DNA of 64,000 bases from Luteimonas sp. J29 (GCF_000472505.1 NZ_AWZR01000001.1:363693-427692); one strand, 5' to 3'; positions 44,953 to 57,048 are shown, counted from the stretch's first letter. Translations and numbers: made by a program. The notes: a model not told the origin generated them from the sequence alone.

Positions 44953-46323
44953 ATGCCCAGCTGTCCCCTGCACGTCGTGATCCTCGCCGCCGGCGAGGGC
45001 AAGCGGATGAAGTCCTCGCTGCCCAAGGTGCTGCAGAAGGTCGCAGGGCGGCCGATGCTGGCCCACGTCGTCGCCACCGCGCGCGAACTGCAGCCGGCCG
45101 GCATCCACGTGGTGTACGGCCATGGCGGCGACCAGGTCCGGGCGGCGTTCGCCGACCAGGCCGACCTGGCCTGGGCCGAGCAGGCGCGCCAGCTCGGCAC
45201 CGGGCACGCCGTGCAGCAGGCGATGCCGGGCGTGCCCGACGACGCACGGGTGCTGGTGATGTACGGCGACGCCCCGCTGTTCACGGTCGCCACCCTGCGC
45301 CGGCTGCTGGCCGCGGGCGGGCGGCTGGCGCTGCTGGCGGCCGAACTGTCCAACCCGACCGGCTACGGCCGCGTGGTGCGCGACGCCGAGGGCAACGTGG
45401 CCGCGGTGGTCGAGGAGAAGGACGCCACGCGCGACCAGCGCGCGATCCGGCTGGTCAACACCGGCGTGATCGCGGCCGACGCCGACGCGCTCAAGGGCTG
45501 GCTGTCGCGGCTGTCGAACGACAACGCCCAGGGCGAGTACTACCTCACCGACGTGGTGGCCATGGCTGCCGCCGACTTCGCCGCGGCCGAACTGGTGATC
45601 GTCGAGGACCCGGGCGAGACCGAGGGCGCCAACGACCCCTGGCAGCTGGCCCAGCTCGAGCGCGCCTTCCAGCAGCGCGCGGTGCGCGCGCTGTGCCTGC
45701 AGGGCGCGCGCGTGGCCGACCCGGCGCGGATCGACATCCGCGGCGAGGTGGTGGTCGGGCGCGACGTCGAGATCGACGTGGATGTCGTGTTCGAGGGCCG
45801 GGTCGAGCTGGGCGACGGCGTGCGCGTGGGCCCGTTCACCCGCCTGTGCGACGTGGTCCTGGCCGCGGGCACCCAGGTGCGGGCGCACTGCGACCTGGAA
45901 GGGGCGCGCACCGAAGGGGCGGTCCAGATCGGCCCGTTCGCGCGCCTGCGCCCCGGCACCGTGCTGGCCGACGGCGTGCACGTGGGCAACTTCGTCGAGA
46001 CCAAGAACACGCGCATGGGCGCGGGCAGCAAGGCCAACCACCTGACCTACCTCGGCGACGCGGTGGTGGGATCGAAGGTCAACGTGGGCGCGGGCACCAT
46101 CACCTGCAACTACGACGGGGTGAACAAGTCCACGACCAGGATCGGCGACGGTGCCTTCATCGGCTCGAACACGGCGCTGGTGGCGCCGGTGGCGGTCGGC
46201 GAGGGCGCGACCATCGGCGCGGGCTCGGTGGTCAGCCGCGATGCGCCGGCCGGCAAGCTCACCGTCGCGCGCGCGCGGCAGGCGACGATCGACGGGTGGA
46301 AGCGGCCGGAGAAGAAGTCCTGA
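44953..46323 (+). CDS. glmU: Bifunctional GlmU (GlcNAc-1-P uridylyltransferase/GlcN-1-P acetyltransferase)
   Basis: Makes UDP-GlcNAc for peptidoglycan and LPS in 456 residues. N-terminal pyrophosphorylase domain with [17 protein letters not shown] (about 10-26), then a left-handed beta helix from about 250, with [16 protein letters not shown] at the acetyltransferase site. glmS, the enzyme two steps earlier, lies about 8.5 kb downstream on the same strand, with the exporter operon between. A TAGAAT box at 44919 is a possible -10. Confidence 0.97.
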   Translation: MPSCPLHVVILAAGEGKRMKSSLPKVLQKVAGRPMLAHVVATARELQPAGIHVVYGHGGDQVRAAFADQADLAWAEQARQLGTGHAVQQAMPGVPDDARVLVMYGDAPLFTVATLRRLLAAGGRLALLAAELSNPTGYGRVVRDAEGNVAAVVEEKDATRDQRAIRLVNTGVIAADADALKGWLSRLSNDNAQGEYYLTDVVAMAAADFAAAELVIVEDPGETEGANDPWQLAQLERAFQQRAVRALCLQGARVADPARIDIRGEVVVGRDVEIDVDVVFEGRVELGDGVRVGPFTRLCDVVLAAGTQVRAHCDLEGARTEGAVQIGPFARLRPGTVLADGVHVGNFVETKNTRMGAGSKANHLTYLGDAVVGSKVNVGAGTITCNYDGVNKSTTRIGDGAFIGSNTALVAPVAVGEGATIGAGSVVSRDAPAGKLTVARARQATIDGWKRPEKKS

Positions 46324-46398
46324 CGAGATCGCCCGTCGCCCGGACCAGGCCGCGGGCCGCATCCGGTGGGGCGTGGGGGTGGCGCGGAAGGATGGTGT

Positions 46399-46423
46399 CC
46401 CGGGTGCGCTTCGCTTACCCGGG
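46399..46423. repeat. Short palindromic repeat-like hairpin after glmU
   Basis: CCCGGGT ... ACCCGGG arms (7 bp) enclosing GCGCTTCGCTT, in the 169-nt gap between convergent glmU and the kinase gene. The sequence resembles the short interspersed GCGCTTCGCTTACCC elements of this group. It may end transcription from both sides. Confidence 0.5.
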
Positions 46424-46492
46424 CTGCGCGGCGGCGGGGTGTTTCGTTTGCGGCGCGCGTGGGGACGCGTTCGTCCGGCCAGCAGCGGATGG

Positions 46493-47809
46493 TCACGTCT
46501 GGCCCGGCAATACCATCGAGACGCACAGGCCACCGTCCTTGCGGTTGAGCAGGGCGATGCGGCCGCCGTGGGCCTCGGCGATCTCGCGCGCCAGCGCCAG
46601 GCCAAGGCCGGTGCCGCTGCGCTTGGTCGAGTAGAACGGCAGCAGCGCATTGGCCAGCACCGCTTCGTTCATGCCGGTGCCGCGGTCGAGCACGTCGATC
46701 CGCCAGCCGTCGGCGATCCGCCGCACCGCCACCGACACGCCGTCGGGCGGCGAGCCGGACTCGTGCGCGTTCTTGAGCAGGTTCAGCATCGCCTGCTCGA
46801 TCTGGGCCGGGTCGAAGCGCAGCACCTCGTCGGGCACCACGCCCTCGATGCCGAACGGCACCTGGGTGCGCAGCTTCTCGATGAAGCCGGCCAGGTGCAC
46901 CGGTTCGTCGCGCGGCGCGGGCAGCTTGGCGAAGCGGGCGTAGTCGCGCAGGAAGCCTTCGAGGTGGCGGGTGCGCTCCTCGATCGTGGCCAGCGCCACC
47001 GGCAGCTTCTCCAGCTGGCCGCGGCGCAGCAGCTCGGCGCCCGAGTGCGCGAGCGAGGCGATCGGCGCCAGCGAATTGTTCAGCTCGTGGCTGATCACCC
47101 GGATCACCTTCTTCCACGTCTGCACTTCCTGCCGGCGCAGTTCGGCGGTCATCTGCCGCAGCAGGATCAGTTCGTGCGGACGGCCGTTGAGCCGGAACAT
47201 GCGCCGCGCGAGGTGGTAGATGTCCTCGTGGTCCTCGTCGCCCACGGTGAACATCCCGTCGGCGCCACGGGCGAAGGCCTCGCCCACCGCCGGTGGCGCC
47301 TCGCCCAGCAGCTCCTCGAGCGCGCGGCCCTCCAGCCGCCGTCCGTCGCCGAGCATGCGCCGCGCGGCCAGGTTGCCCAGCACCACGCGCCGCGACGCGT
47401 CGAGCAGCAGCATCGCGACCGGCGTGTTCTGGACCATGGTGTCGAGCAGCAGTTCGCGTTGCACCAGCGACAGCCGCTGCTCGCGCAACGCCTGGCCGAG
47501 CTCGTTGTGGGCGTTGACCAGTTCGACCAGGTCGCCGTAGCGGTCCCAGGAGATGCTGAAGCTGAAGTCGCCGTCGCGGTAGCCGGCGACGGTGCCAGTC
47601 AGGGCCCGGATCAGCGCGCGCAGCGGCACGAACGTGCGCCACACCACCAGCCCCGCGAGCGTGCCGCAGGCGAGCGCGGAGCACAGCGCCGCCATCCAGA
47701 CCGGCATCCACTGCGCGAGCGCCACGGCGAGCGCGGCCGCCGCGGCCGCGGCCAGCACCACCAGCGCGACCATGCGCACCGCCAGCGGCACGAGGCGGAA
47801 GATGCGCAT
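46493..47809 (-). CDS. Sensor histidine kinase of the exporter operon
   Basis: Membrane kinase of 438 residues. Two N-terminal helices (to about residue 57), a linker, a PAS-like region (about 115-215), the phosphorylated His241 in SHELNNSLAPI and a HATPase domain with NLLKNAHE and GTGLGLALAREI. This HELNNSLAPI form is typical of NtrY-like kinases that partner NtrC-type regulators. It follows the regulator gene after 6 nt and ends the operon. The periplasmic part is very short, so it may sense the membrane or a cytoplasmic signal. Confidence 0.92.
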   Translation of the reverse strand: MRIFRLVPLAVRMVALVVLAAAAAAALAVALAQWMPVWMAALCSALACGTLAGLVVWRTFVPLRALIRALTGTVAGYRDGDFSFSISWDRYGDLVELVNAHNELGQALREQRLSLVQRELLLDTMVQNTPVAMLLLDASRRVVLGNLAARRMLGDGRRLEGRALEELLGEAPPAVGEAFARGADGMFTVGDEDHEDIYHLARRMFRLNGRPHELILLRQMTAELRRQEVQTWKKVIRVISHELNNSLAPIASLAHSGAELLRRGQLEKLPVALATIEERTRHLEGFLRDYARFAKLPAPRDEPVHLAGFIEKLRTQVPFGIEGVVPDEVLRFDPAQIEQAMLNLLKNAHESGSPPDGVSVAVRRIADGWRIDVLDRGTGMNEAVLANALLPFYSTKRSGTGLGLALAREIAEAHGGRIALLNRKDGGLCVSMVLPGQT

Positions 47810-47815
47810 CGGGCC

Positions 47816-49159
<1,344 letters not shown>

Positions 49160-49188
49160 GGGGTCGCGGGTGGTGGCCAGTCGCTATC

Positions 49189-49686
49189 CTAGCGATTGTC
49201 GGTGGCGCGGTGTCCGTAGCTGAGTACGCGGGTGACGGTCCAGAGCCCCTCGTGCAGGCGCCAGACCATGGTGAACTCCGCCTCGCCGTCGCAGGCGCCG
49301 GTGGCCGCGTCGCAGAAGCGGTGCCGGCCCTGCGAGATCGCCCCGAACCCGGCCACCGGATGCACCTGCAGGCTGCCCTCGACCAGCTGCCGGGTGTAGC
49401 GCCCGCAGGCATGGCGCCGGGTGTTGTCGAGCATCGCTTCCCGGGTCCAGGTCACGCCGCCGGTGTCGTGGTAGAACTCCACCGCCGGATCGAACGCGGC
49501 CGCGTGGCGCGCCAGCTGGGCCGGGTCGTCGCAGCGGTTGAAGGCGTCGAACAGTTCGGCGTCGAGCGCGGCGACGGTGGCGTGCAGGGCGGCATCGGCG
49601 CGCGCGGCGCCGGGCGCGGCGCAGGCGGCCAGCGCCAACAGCAGCGCCCACGCGGCGCGTCCGGCCATGAGCAGTTGCGGTCCCAT
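49189..49686 (-). CDS. Secreted NTF2-like (DUF4440) protein, probable lipoprotein
   Basis: Protein of 165 residues with an N-terminal signal ending LAAC (lipobox) and a possible alternative cleavage at ARA. The mature part (ALDAELFDAFNRCDDPAQLA, then AVEFYHDTGG and EFTMVWRLHEGLWTVTRVLSYGH) is an NTF2/SnoaL-like fold of the DUF4440 group, often a small ligand-binding domain. It lies 10 nt after the second permease and 29 nt before the regulator, so it belongs to the exporter operon and may bind the exported compound. Function unknown. Confidence 0.85.
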   Translation of the reverse strand: MGPQLLMAGRAAWALLLALAACAAPGAARADAALHATVAALDAELFDAFNRCDDPAQLARHAAAFDPAVEFYHDTGGVTWTREAMLDNTRRHACGRYTRQLVEGSLQVHPVAGFGAISQGRHRFCDAATGACDGEAEFTMVWRLHEGLWTVTRVLSYGHRATDNR

Positions 49687-49696
49687 GGCCGGCGCC

Positions 49697-50929
49697 TCAG
49701 ACGCTGCGGGTCGCGATCGCCGGCGGCACGGAGGCCGCGCGCCGCGCCGGTCCGAACACCGCCAGCTGGCCGAGCAGCCACAGCGCCAGCGCGCCGACCG
49801 GCAGGTAGGCCAGCGGCAGCCGCTCGAGCTCGTAGCGTTCCATCAGCACCTGGTTGATGCCGAAGGCGGCCAGCATGCCGATGGCGATGCCGATCGTGGC
49901 GAGCAGGAAGTTCTCGGTCTGGAAGTAGCGCATCACCTGGGCGCGGGTGGCGCCGAGCGCGCGGCGCACGCCGATCTGCTTGGTGCGCTGCTGGACCCAG
50001 AAGCTGGCCAGGCCGACGATGCCCAGCGCGGTGATCAGCAGCAGGCCGATGCAGACGATCGCCAGCAGCCACGCCATCGACCGCTGCTGCTGGAAGAACT
50101 CGTCGCGCATCGCCTCCACCGTCATGGTGTTGTCCTCGAGCACGATCCGCGGCGGTCCATTGCCGCGCAGCGTTTCCACCGCGGCCTTGAGCACCTCGTC
50201 GCGGCGCTCGGGCGACGTGCGCAGGACGTAGTTCCCGCCGACCCCGTAGTGGCTGCGGATCGGGAACACCATGCTGTACTCGCGCGCGGTCGGGCCACCC
50301 AGCATGTTGGGGCGCACCAGGTGCTCGACCACGCCGACCACGCGGATGCCGCCGTCGCCCCAGCTGTAGAACGTCTTGCCGATCGCGTCCTCGCCCGGGA
50401 ACAGGCGCTCGGCCATCTTGCGGGTGATGATCGCGCCGGGCACGCTGACTTCCCCGGTCAGGCGCTGCAGGGCCTCGAACTCGAGGTACTCGTCGGGATT
50501 GAAGTCGCGGCCGGCGACCAGCTTCAGGCCCAGTGCCTCGAGGAACTGGTCCTCGGCCATGTACACCGTGGCGTTGAGCATGGCCTGCTGCTGGTCGGCG
50601 CTCAGCCGGACGCTGCTGTTCCAGGACGAGTTCACGAACGGCACCTGGTTGATCACCGTGGCGTGGGTGACGCCGGGGATGGCGCGCAGCGCGGCGAGGT
50701 CGGCGCGGGTCTGGGCCTCGGCGTTGGGATCGTTGCCGATGCCGGTGATCTGCACCCGGACCAGCTCGTTCTCGGCCAGGCCGCTCACTTCGTTGAGCTG
50801 GGCCAGGCGCTGGCCGATGAGGAACATCGCGTTGCAGATGATCGCGCAGGTCAGCGCGATCTCGAGCACGATCAGCGCCGCCGCGGTCTTGTGGCGCATC
50901 AGCGTGGACAGGATGGGGCGGAATTCCAT
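49697..50929 (-). CDS. MacB-like ABC permease 2
   Basis: FtsX/MacB-type permease of 410 residues. One N-terminal helix (AALIVLEIALTCAIICNAMF), a large periplasmic domain of about 230 residues and three C-terminal helices with the conserved TKQIGVRRALGATRAQVMRY loop. GGAG precedes the ATG. It pairs with the preceding permease; the two differ in sequence, so they probably form a heterodimer with the shared ATPase. Confidence 0.92.
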   Translation of the reverse strand: MEFRPILSTLMRHKTAAALIVLEIALTCAIICNAMFLIGQRLAQLNEVSGLAENELVRVQITGIGNDPNAEAQTRADLAALRAIPGVTHATVINQVPFVNSSWNSSVRLSADQQQAMLNATVYMAEDQFLEALGLKLVAGRDFNPDEYLEFEALQRLTGEVSVPGAIITRKMAERLFPGEDAIGKTFYSWGDGGIRVVGVVEHLVRPNMLGGPTAREYSMVFPIRSHYGVGGNYVLRTSPERRDEVLKAAVETLRGNGPPRIVLEDNTMTVEAMRDEFFQQQRSMAWLLAIVCIGLLLITALGIVGLASFWVQQRTKQIGVRRALGATRAQVMRYFQTENFLLATIGIAIGMLAAFGINQVLMERYELERLPLAYLPVGALALWLLGQLAVFGPARRAASVPPAIATRSV

Positions 50930-50961
50930 GGCGTTTCTCCGCAAGACGGGGCCGGGAGGGA

Positions 50962-52263
50962 CTACTGCGACTTGAGCTGGAGCGCGGGGCTCACCTGCAC
51001 GGCCCGCCACGCGGGCAGCATGCCGGCCAGCAGGCTGGCGGCGATGGCGATGGCGAAGGTGGCCACCAGCATCCCCAGGTCCAGGCGCGCCAGTTCGGCG
51101 TAGCCGACCGGCTGCTGGCGCACGCCCCACAGCCCGAGCAGTGCAAGGCCGAGGCCGAGCACGCCCCCCGCCAGGCCGACCACGCCGGCCTCGACCAGGA
51201 ACTGCTTGAAGATCTCGAGCCTGGAAGCGCCGAGCGCGCGGCGCACGCCGATCTCGCTGCTGCGCCGCAGGAACTTGGCCAGCAGCAGGCCGACGGTGTT
51301 GAGCAGGCACACCAGCAGGAAACCGACGCCGAGCCAGAGCTGCATCACCACGTCGCCCGGCACCACCCGGTTGAACTCCAGCAGCTCCATCACGTTGCGC
51401 ATGCGCACGTTGGTCGGCCGCTCGAAACGCCCGGCCGCGCGCTGCAGCTCGGAGTAGTTCTCCAGGTAGGCGCGGTAGTCGCCCGCCTTCGACGGAGCAT
51501 CGAGCTCCACCCAGTACTGGATCCAGGTGCACGGCGCGTTGAGGCTGGTCTGGTCGCCGTTGGAGTCGCCCCAGCAGTCCATGCTGCCATTGCGGCCCAT
51601 CTGCAGCGCCACCGCGGTCGAGATCGGCAGGAAGATCTCGTCGCGCTGCCCGTAGCTGTCCAGGGTCATGTCGTAGAAGCGCGGCGACGGCTGCCACTCG
51701 TCGAGGACGCCGACCACCGAGAAATCGGCCTGGTCCAGGCGCACCGTGCGCCCGACCGGGTTGGCCTCGCCGAACAGGCGCCGGGCCATCTCGCGCGAGA
51801 GCACCGCGACCCGGGCCTGGGCCTCGTCGTCGCCGCCCGACCAGCCGCCGCCGTGCAGGAACGGCGTGTCGAACATGGGGAAGAAGTCGGCGCTGGTGTA
51901 GCGCGCCACGGTCATGAACGCAGGCACGTCCTGCCGCTCCGGCGTCACCGCGACGGCGCCGCCGGTCATCATCGCCTGGCGGTGCCCGCGCTTCTCGCGC
52001 AGCAGGGTCTCGGAGTCGAACCGCGTCATCTGGAACGCGGGTTCGTCGCCGGGGGTGAAGCCCTGCATGCTCTGCGGGTCGAGCTGGATGTAGAACAGGC
52101 GGTCGCTCTTGTGCGGGATCGGGTCGCCGGACAGCACCCGGAACACGGTCAGCGTGGTCATGCACGCGCCGATGCCCAGCGCGATCGCCAGCACCATCAG
52201 CGCGGTGAGCACGCGGTTGCGGCGGAAGCTGCGCAGGGCGAGGTTGAGGTAGTAGCCGAACAT
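50962..52263 (-). CDS. MacB-like ABC permease 1
   Basis: Permease of 433 residues with the same FtsX/MacB layout: an N-terminal helix (VLTALMVLAIALGIGACM), a periplasmic domain that includes several Cys/Trp residues (SMDCWGDSNGDQTS), and three C-terminal helices with SSEIGVRRALGASRLEIFK. GGAG lies 7 nt upstream of the ATG. It is the third gene of the transporter set after the ATPase. Confidence 0.92.
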   Translation of the reverse strand: MFGYYLNLALRSFRRNRVLTALMVLAIALGIGACMTTLTVFRVLSGDPIPHKSDRLFYIQLDPQSMQGFTPGDEPAFQMTRFDSETLLREKRGHRQAMMTGGAVAVTPERQDVPAFMTVARYTSADFFPMFDTPFLHGGGWSGGDDEAQARVAVLSREMARRLFGEANPVGRTVRLDQADFSVVGVLDEWQPSPRFYDMTLDSYGQRDEIFLPISTAVALQMGRNGSMDCWGDSNGDQTSLNAPCTWIQYWVELDAPSKAGDYRAYLENYSELQRAAGRFERPTNVRMRNVMELLEFNRVVPGDVVMQLWLGVGFLLVCLLNTVGLLLAKFLRRSSEIGVRRALGASRLEIFKQFLVEAGVVGLAGGVLGLGLALLGLWGVRQQPVGYAELARLDLGMLVATFAIAIAASLLAGMLPAWRAVQVSPALQLKSQ

Positions 52264-52306
52264 GGGAGGGCTCCGGAAGCGGGATGCCGTGGCGGACGGT
52301 GCGCGG

Positions 52307-53032
52307 TCAGGCGGTCGCGGGCTCGGTGGACGCGGACCTGGCCGCGCGGGCCAGGCCCGGCTCGATCGACAGGTCGGTGGCCATGCCGTCGACGATGTGC
52401 ACGTTGCGCTGCGCGCGCGCGGCCAGTTCCGGGTCGTGGGTCACCATCACGATCGTGGTGCCGCGCGAGTTGATGTCCTCCAGCAGCTCCATCACGCTGC
52501 GCGCCATCTGCGAGTCGAGGTTGCCGGTGGGCTCGTCGGCCAGCAGCAGGCGCGGCGAGCCTGCCAGCGCGCGCGCGATCGCCGCGCGCTGCTGCTGGCC
52601 GCCCGACAGCTCGGACGGGTAGTGCTTCATGCGCGACCCCAGGCCCACCTGCGACAGCGCTTCCTCGATCCGCAGGCGGCGTTCGCCGGCCGGCATGCCG
52701 CGGTAGCGCAGCGGGACCTCGCAGTTGTCGAACAGGTTGAGGTCCGGGATCAGGTTGAAGCTCTGGAAGATGAAGCCGATCTTCTCGTTGCGCAGGCGCG
52801 AGCGCTGGTTGTCGTCCAGGTCCTTCACGTCGACGCCGTCGAGCAGGTACTCGCCGCCGGTGAAGGTCTCCAGCAGGCCGGCGATGTTGAGGAAGGTGGT
52901 CTTGCCCGAGCCCGACGGCCCGGTGACGGCGACGAACTCGCCCTCGCGCACGTGCAGGTCGAGCGACCTCAGGGCGTGGGTTTCGACGAGTTCGGTGCGG
53001 TAGATCTTGGTGACCTGGCGCATGTCGAGCAT
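52307..53032 (-). CDS. MacB-type ABC transporter ATPase
   Basis: ATPase of 241 residues. Walker A GPSGSGKT (38-45), signature LSGGQQQR, Walker B LLLADEPTG and the H-loop in MVTHD. It should energise the two permeases with the HlyD adaptor as the periplasmic link. GAGGA 8 nt before the ATG fixes the start; the longer open frame upstream is not supported. 104 nt separate it from the small gene. Confidence 0.95.
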   Translation of the reverse strand: MLDMRQVTKIYRTELVETHALRSLDLHVREGEFVAVTGPSGSGKTTFLNIAGLLETFTGGEYLLDGVDVKDLDDNQRSRLRNEKIGFIFQSFNLIPDLNLFDNCEVPLRYRGMPAGERRLRIEEALSQVGLGSRMKHYPSELSGGQQQRAAIARALAGSPRLLLADEPTGNLDSQMARSVMELLEDINSRGTTIVMVTHDPELAARAQRNVHIVDGMATDLSIEPGLARAARSASTEPATA

Positions 53033-53136
53033 GTGGGTGTCCTCGGGAAGGTGGCGGCGGAGGAGGGAAGGGCCATCCCGCTGCGCGGCGCCCGGAGAGA
53101 GAGGCCGGGCGCGCGCGGCAGGACGGAAAGCGACGC

Positions 53137-53346
53137 TCAGGCGACGCGGAAGCGCGCCGGCAGCGGCGGATGGCTGGTGTACGCGGCGCGCGGCCTGCGC
53201 GCCATGCGGATGCCGTTGGCGGCCTCGCGGCCGGCGCCTGCGCCGACGCTGATCGCGTACAGCTCGTGCAGGCGCAGCGGCACCGCGTCGGTGAGCTGCT
53301 GCGCGGTCCAGCGCAGGTTGTGGGGGAAGCAGGCGAAGTTGTCCAT
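53137..53346 (-). CDS. Small protein of the exporter operon
   Basis: 69-residue protein, not recognised. It starts 2 nt after the HlyD stop and precedes the ATPase gene. The codons end almost entirely in G or C, as in real genes of this window, and no shadow frame explains that. The N-terminal half (MDNFACFPHNLRWTAQQLTD) is followed by RLHELYAISVGAGAGREAANG, then a basic Pro-rich tail. The ELxxISVGAGAG stretch weakly recalls double-glycine leader cleavage sites, but no C39 peptidase is present. Possible roles are an exported cargo peptide or a transporter accessory; neither is shown. Confidence 0.7.
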   Translation of the reverse strand: MDNFACFPHNLRWTAQQLTDAVPLRLHELYAISVGAGAGREAANGIRMARRPRAAYTSHPPLPARFRVA

Positions 53347-53348
53347 GA

Positions 53349-54644
53349 TCAGAGTCCCGAGATGCGGACGCGGTCCGCGTTGTCGAACTGGTCGGTGCCG
53401 GAGACGACGATGCGCTCGCCTTCCTCGAGGCCCGATACGATTTCCACGGCGTTGAGGCTGCTGGCCCCGGCCTGGATCGGCCGGCGCACGGCACTGGAGC
53501 CCTCGACCACCCAGGCGAAGCGCCCGCCGTCCTGCTCCAGGAACGGCCCGCGCTCGACCATCAGCACGTCCTCGCGGGTGTCGAGCACGATGCGCGCGGA
53601 CAGGCGCTGGTTCTGGCGCAGGTTCGGCGGCTGCTGGTCCTCCTCGAAGCGCAGTCGCGCGGTGACCTCGCCGTTGACCACTTCCGGCGATACAGCCGCG
53701 ACCTTGGCCGCGTAGCGGTTGCCGCTGCTGGCGATCTGGGCCGGCACGCCGATCGACAGGTCGCGGGCGAAGCTTTCCGGCACCCGGATCTCGACCTCGA
53801 ACACGCTCAGGTCGATCACGCTCAGGATCGGCGCGTTGATCGCCACGTTGGTGCCCTGGGCGACCTGCACCTGGCCGACCTGGCCGTCGAACGGCGCGCG
53901 CAGGGTCAACGCGTCCACCTGGCGGCGCAGTTCGGCGACCACCGCGCGCTGGCGCTCGGCCAGCAGCTGCTTGTTGCGCGCATCGATGCCGGAGCCCCGG
54001 CCCTGCAGGGCGAAGTCCTTGCGCGCCGCGGCCAGGCCGAGCTCGGCCTTCTTCAGCCCGTCCAGGGCCCGGTCGTAGTCGTTGCGCGAGACCGCGCCGC
54101 CGTTGAAGGCGCGCTCGTAGCGCTCCACGTCGCGCTGCGCGGCGGTGTAGTCGATCTGGGCCTGGTCGAGCAGCTTGCGGGCGTCGGAGCGGGTGAGCTG
54201 GGCGTCGAGCACCGCACGGCTGGCCTCGCCCTCGAGGCTGGCCAGGGTCGATTCCTCCTGCACCAGGCGGCTGCGCAGCTCGGGACTGTCGATCACCGCC
54301 AGCTCCTGGCCGGCCTCGACCACGTCGCCGGCCACGACCTTCAGCGTGACGGTGCCGCCGGCGATCGCGTACAGGGTCGGGCTGTTGGCGGTGATGACGC
54401 GGCCCTCGGCGGTGAGGTCGCGCACCAGGTCGCCGCGGGTCACCTGGGCGATGCGCAGGCGCGAGGCGTCGAACGAGGCCGAGCCGGACGCCCAGCCGCC
54501 GGCCACCCAGAGCGCCAGGGCGAGGATCGCGATCCCGCCGGCGCCGCCGAGCACCCAACCCCTGCGCAGGCGGCGCAGGCCGGTGGGGCGCGCGAGGATC
54601 TGGTCCTGTCCGGAGGTGTCGCGGATGCGGGGGGGGCTTTGCAT
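53349..54644 (-). CDS. HlyD/MacA-family periplasmic adaptor
   Basis: Membrane fusion protein of 431 residues. One N-terminal anchor (VLGGAGGIAILALALWVAGG), a beta-barrel and lipoyl-like segment (AGDVVEAGQELAVIDSPELRSR), a helical hairpin (about 120-215) and a C-terminal beta domain (ALTLRAPFDGQVGQVQVAQG). It links the inner-membrane ABC pump to an outer-membrane channel, which is not encoded here. First gene of the minus-strand operon; a sigma-54 promoter lies about 40 nt upstream. Confidence 0.93.
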   Translation of the reverse strand: MQSPPRIRDTSGQDQILARPTGLRRLRRGWVLGGAGGIAILALALWVAGGWASGSASFDASRLRIAQVTRGDLVRDLTAEGRVITANSPTLYAIAGGTVTLKVVAGDVVEAGQELAVIDSPELRSRLVQEESTLASLEGEASRAVLDAQLTRSDARKLLDQAQIDYTAAQRDVERYERAFNGGAVSRNDYDRALDGLKKAELGLAAARKDFALQGRGSGIDARNKQLLAERQRAVVAELRRQVDALTLRAPFDGQVGQVQVAQGTNVAINAPILSVIDLSVFEVEIRVPESFARDLSIGVPAQIASSGNRYAAKVAAVSPEVVNGEVTARLRFEEDQQPPNLRQNQRLSARIVLDTREDVLMVERGPFLEQDGGRFAWVVEGSSAVRRPIQAGASSLNAVEIVSGLEEGERIVVSGTDQFDNADRVRISGL

Positions 54645-54684
54645 GTCCGGTCGTGGTCTGTCTGCGGGTTCGACGGGGAATTAC

Positions 54685-54700
54685 GCAATCCCCGTGCCAA
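54685..54700 (-). promoter_or_regulatory. Sigma-54 (-24/-12) promoter of the exporter operon
   Basis: On the minus strand the sequence reads TTGGCACG-GGGA-TTGC, which matches the sigma-54 consensus TGGCACG-N4-TTGCW with the invariant GG and GC dinucleotides correctly spaced. The transcript should start near 54674, about 30 nt before the HlyD start codon. The operon carries its own NtrC-type activator. Confidence 0.87.
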
Positions 54701-54743
54701 CACCCAAGTCATTGATCGAGAAGGTTTTGTGCGCCACGTCCGG

Positions 54744-54778
54744 TGTCCGCCCGGACACCCGGCCTGTCCGGGCGGACA
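54744..54778. promoter_or_regulatory. Tandem palindromes, likely enhancer sites of the NtrC-type regulator
   Basis: Two 14-bp palindromes, TGTCCG-CC-CGGACA (54744-54757) and TGTCCG-GG-CGGACA (54765-54778), are separated by 7 nt. Their centres are 21 bp apart, two helical turns. The first extends to 18 bp (GGTGTCCG / CGGACACC). They lie about 70-105 bp upstream of the predicted sigma-54 start, where enhancers for dimeric NtrC-type activators sit. They also lie 46 bp upstream of glmS, so a role in glmS control is not excluded. Confidence 0.75.
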
Positions 54779-54823
54779 GTCCTTTCCCGTACACTTGGCC
54801 GATACCTTGGGAGTAGCGGATAC

Positions 54824-56653
<1,830 letters not shown>

Positions 56654-56686
56654 CGCGCGCGGCGGCTGGTTGCCGCCGCGGCCGCT

Positions 56687-56926
56687 TCAGCCTCCGCAAC
56701 CCCCGCAACAGGTCGACGGCTGGCGCTCGATCGCGCCGGCGTCCACCGCGAACCCCGTGCGCGCCAGGCAGGCGGCGATCCGCGCCTCGTCCAGGCTGGT
56801 GGACACGCGCAGGGTCCGGGTGGCGAGGTCGAGGTCGGCGAGCGCGGCCGGATCGAGCGACTGCAGTGCGTCCTCGACGGCGCCGAGGTCGATGCGGTTC
56901 TCGCCGAGCCTGACATGGAATTCCAT
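56687..56926 (-). CDS. Small HMA-like protein with CC-tail, beside a copper receptor
   Basis: 79-residue protein starting MEFHVRLGENRIDLGAVEDA, with a beta-alpha-beta pattern like heavy-metal-associated domains but no N-terminal CxxC. Metal ligands are instead at the C-terminus: STCCGGCGG. GGAGG lies 7 nt before the ATG. Divergent from the OprC-like gene, sharing its regulatory region. It could bind copper in the cytoplasm; this is inferred from position and the Cys tail. A longer start upstream is unsupported. Confidence 0.72.
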   Translation of the reverse strand: MEFHVRLGENRIDLGAVEDALQSLDPAALADLDLATRTLRVSTSLDEARIAACLARTGFAVDAGAIERQPSTCCGGCGG

Positions 56927-57009
56927 CGTGGTCCTCCGCGGGGTGGCCGCCGCATCCGGACGGATGCAAGCGCGAGGCCGCAGCATCGCGCGCCAGGCCC
57001 CTGCATGCC

Positions 57010-57023
57010 TTGACCTGGGTCAG
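57010..57023. promoter_or_regulatory. FNR/DNR-like box 1
   Basis: TTGACCTGGGTCAG resembles the CRP/FNR-family consensus TTGAT-N4-ATCAA, with the TTGAC/GTCA form often seen for DNR-type regulators. It lies between the divergent HMA-like and copper receptor genes. Confidence 0.55.
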
Positions 57024-57048
57024 CCGCCGGGCGCCGTCCGGGCCACGC

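Noticed and set aside
54744..54778. Tandem palindrome as a transcription terminator
   Set aside because: No T-tract follows on either strand and it lies between divergent start sites, not after a gene.
54660..54823. glmS ribozyme/riboswitch upstream of glmS
   Set aside because: No glmS ribozyme core is apparent; the structured sequence there is the short tandem palindrome, better explained as protein binding sites.
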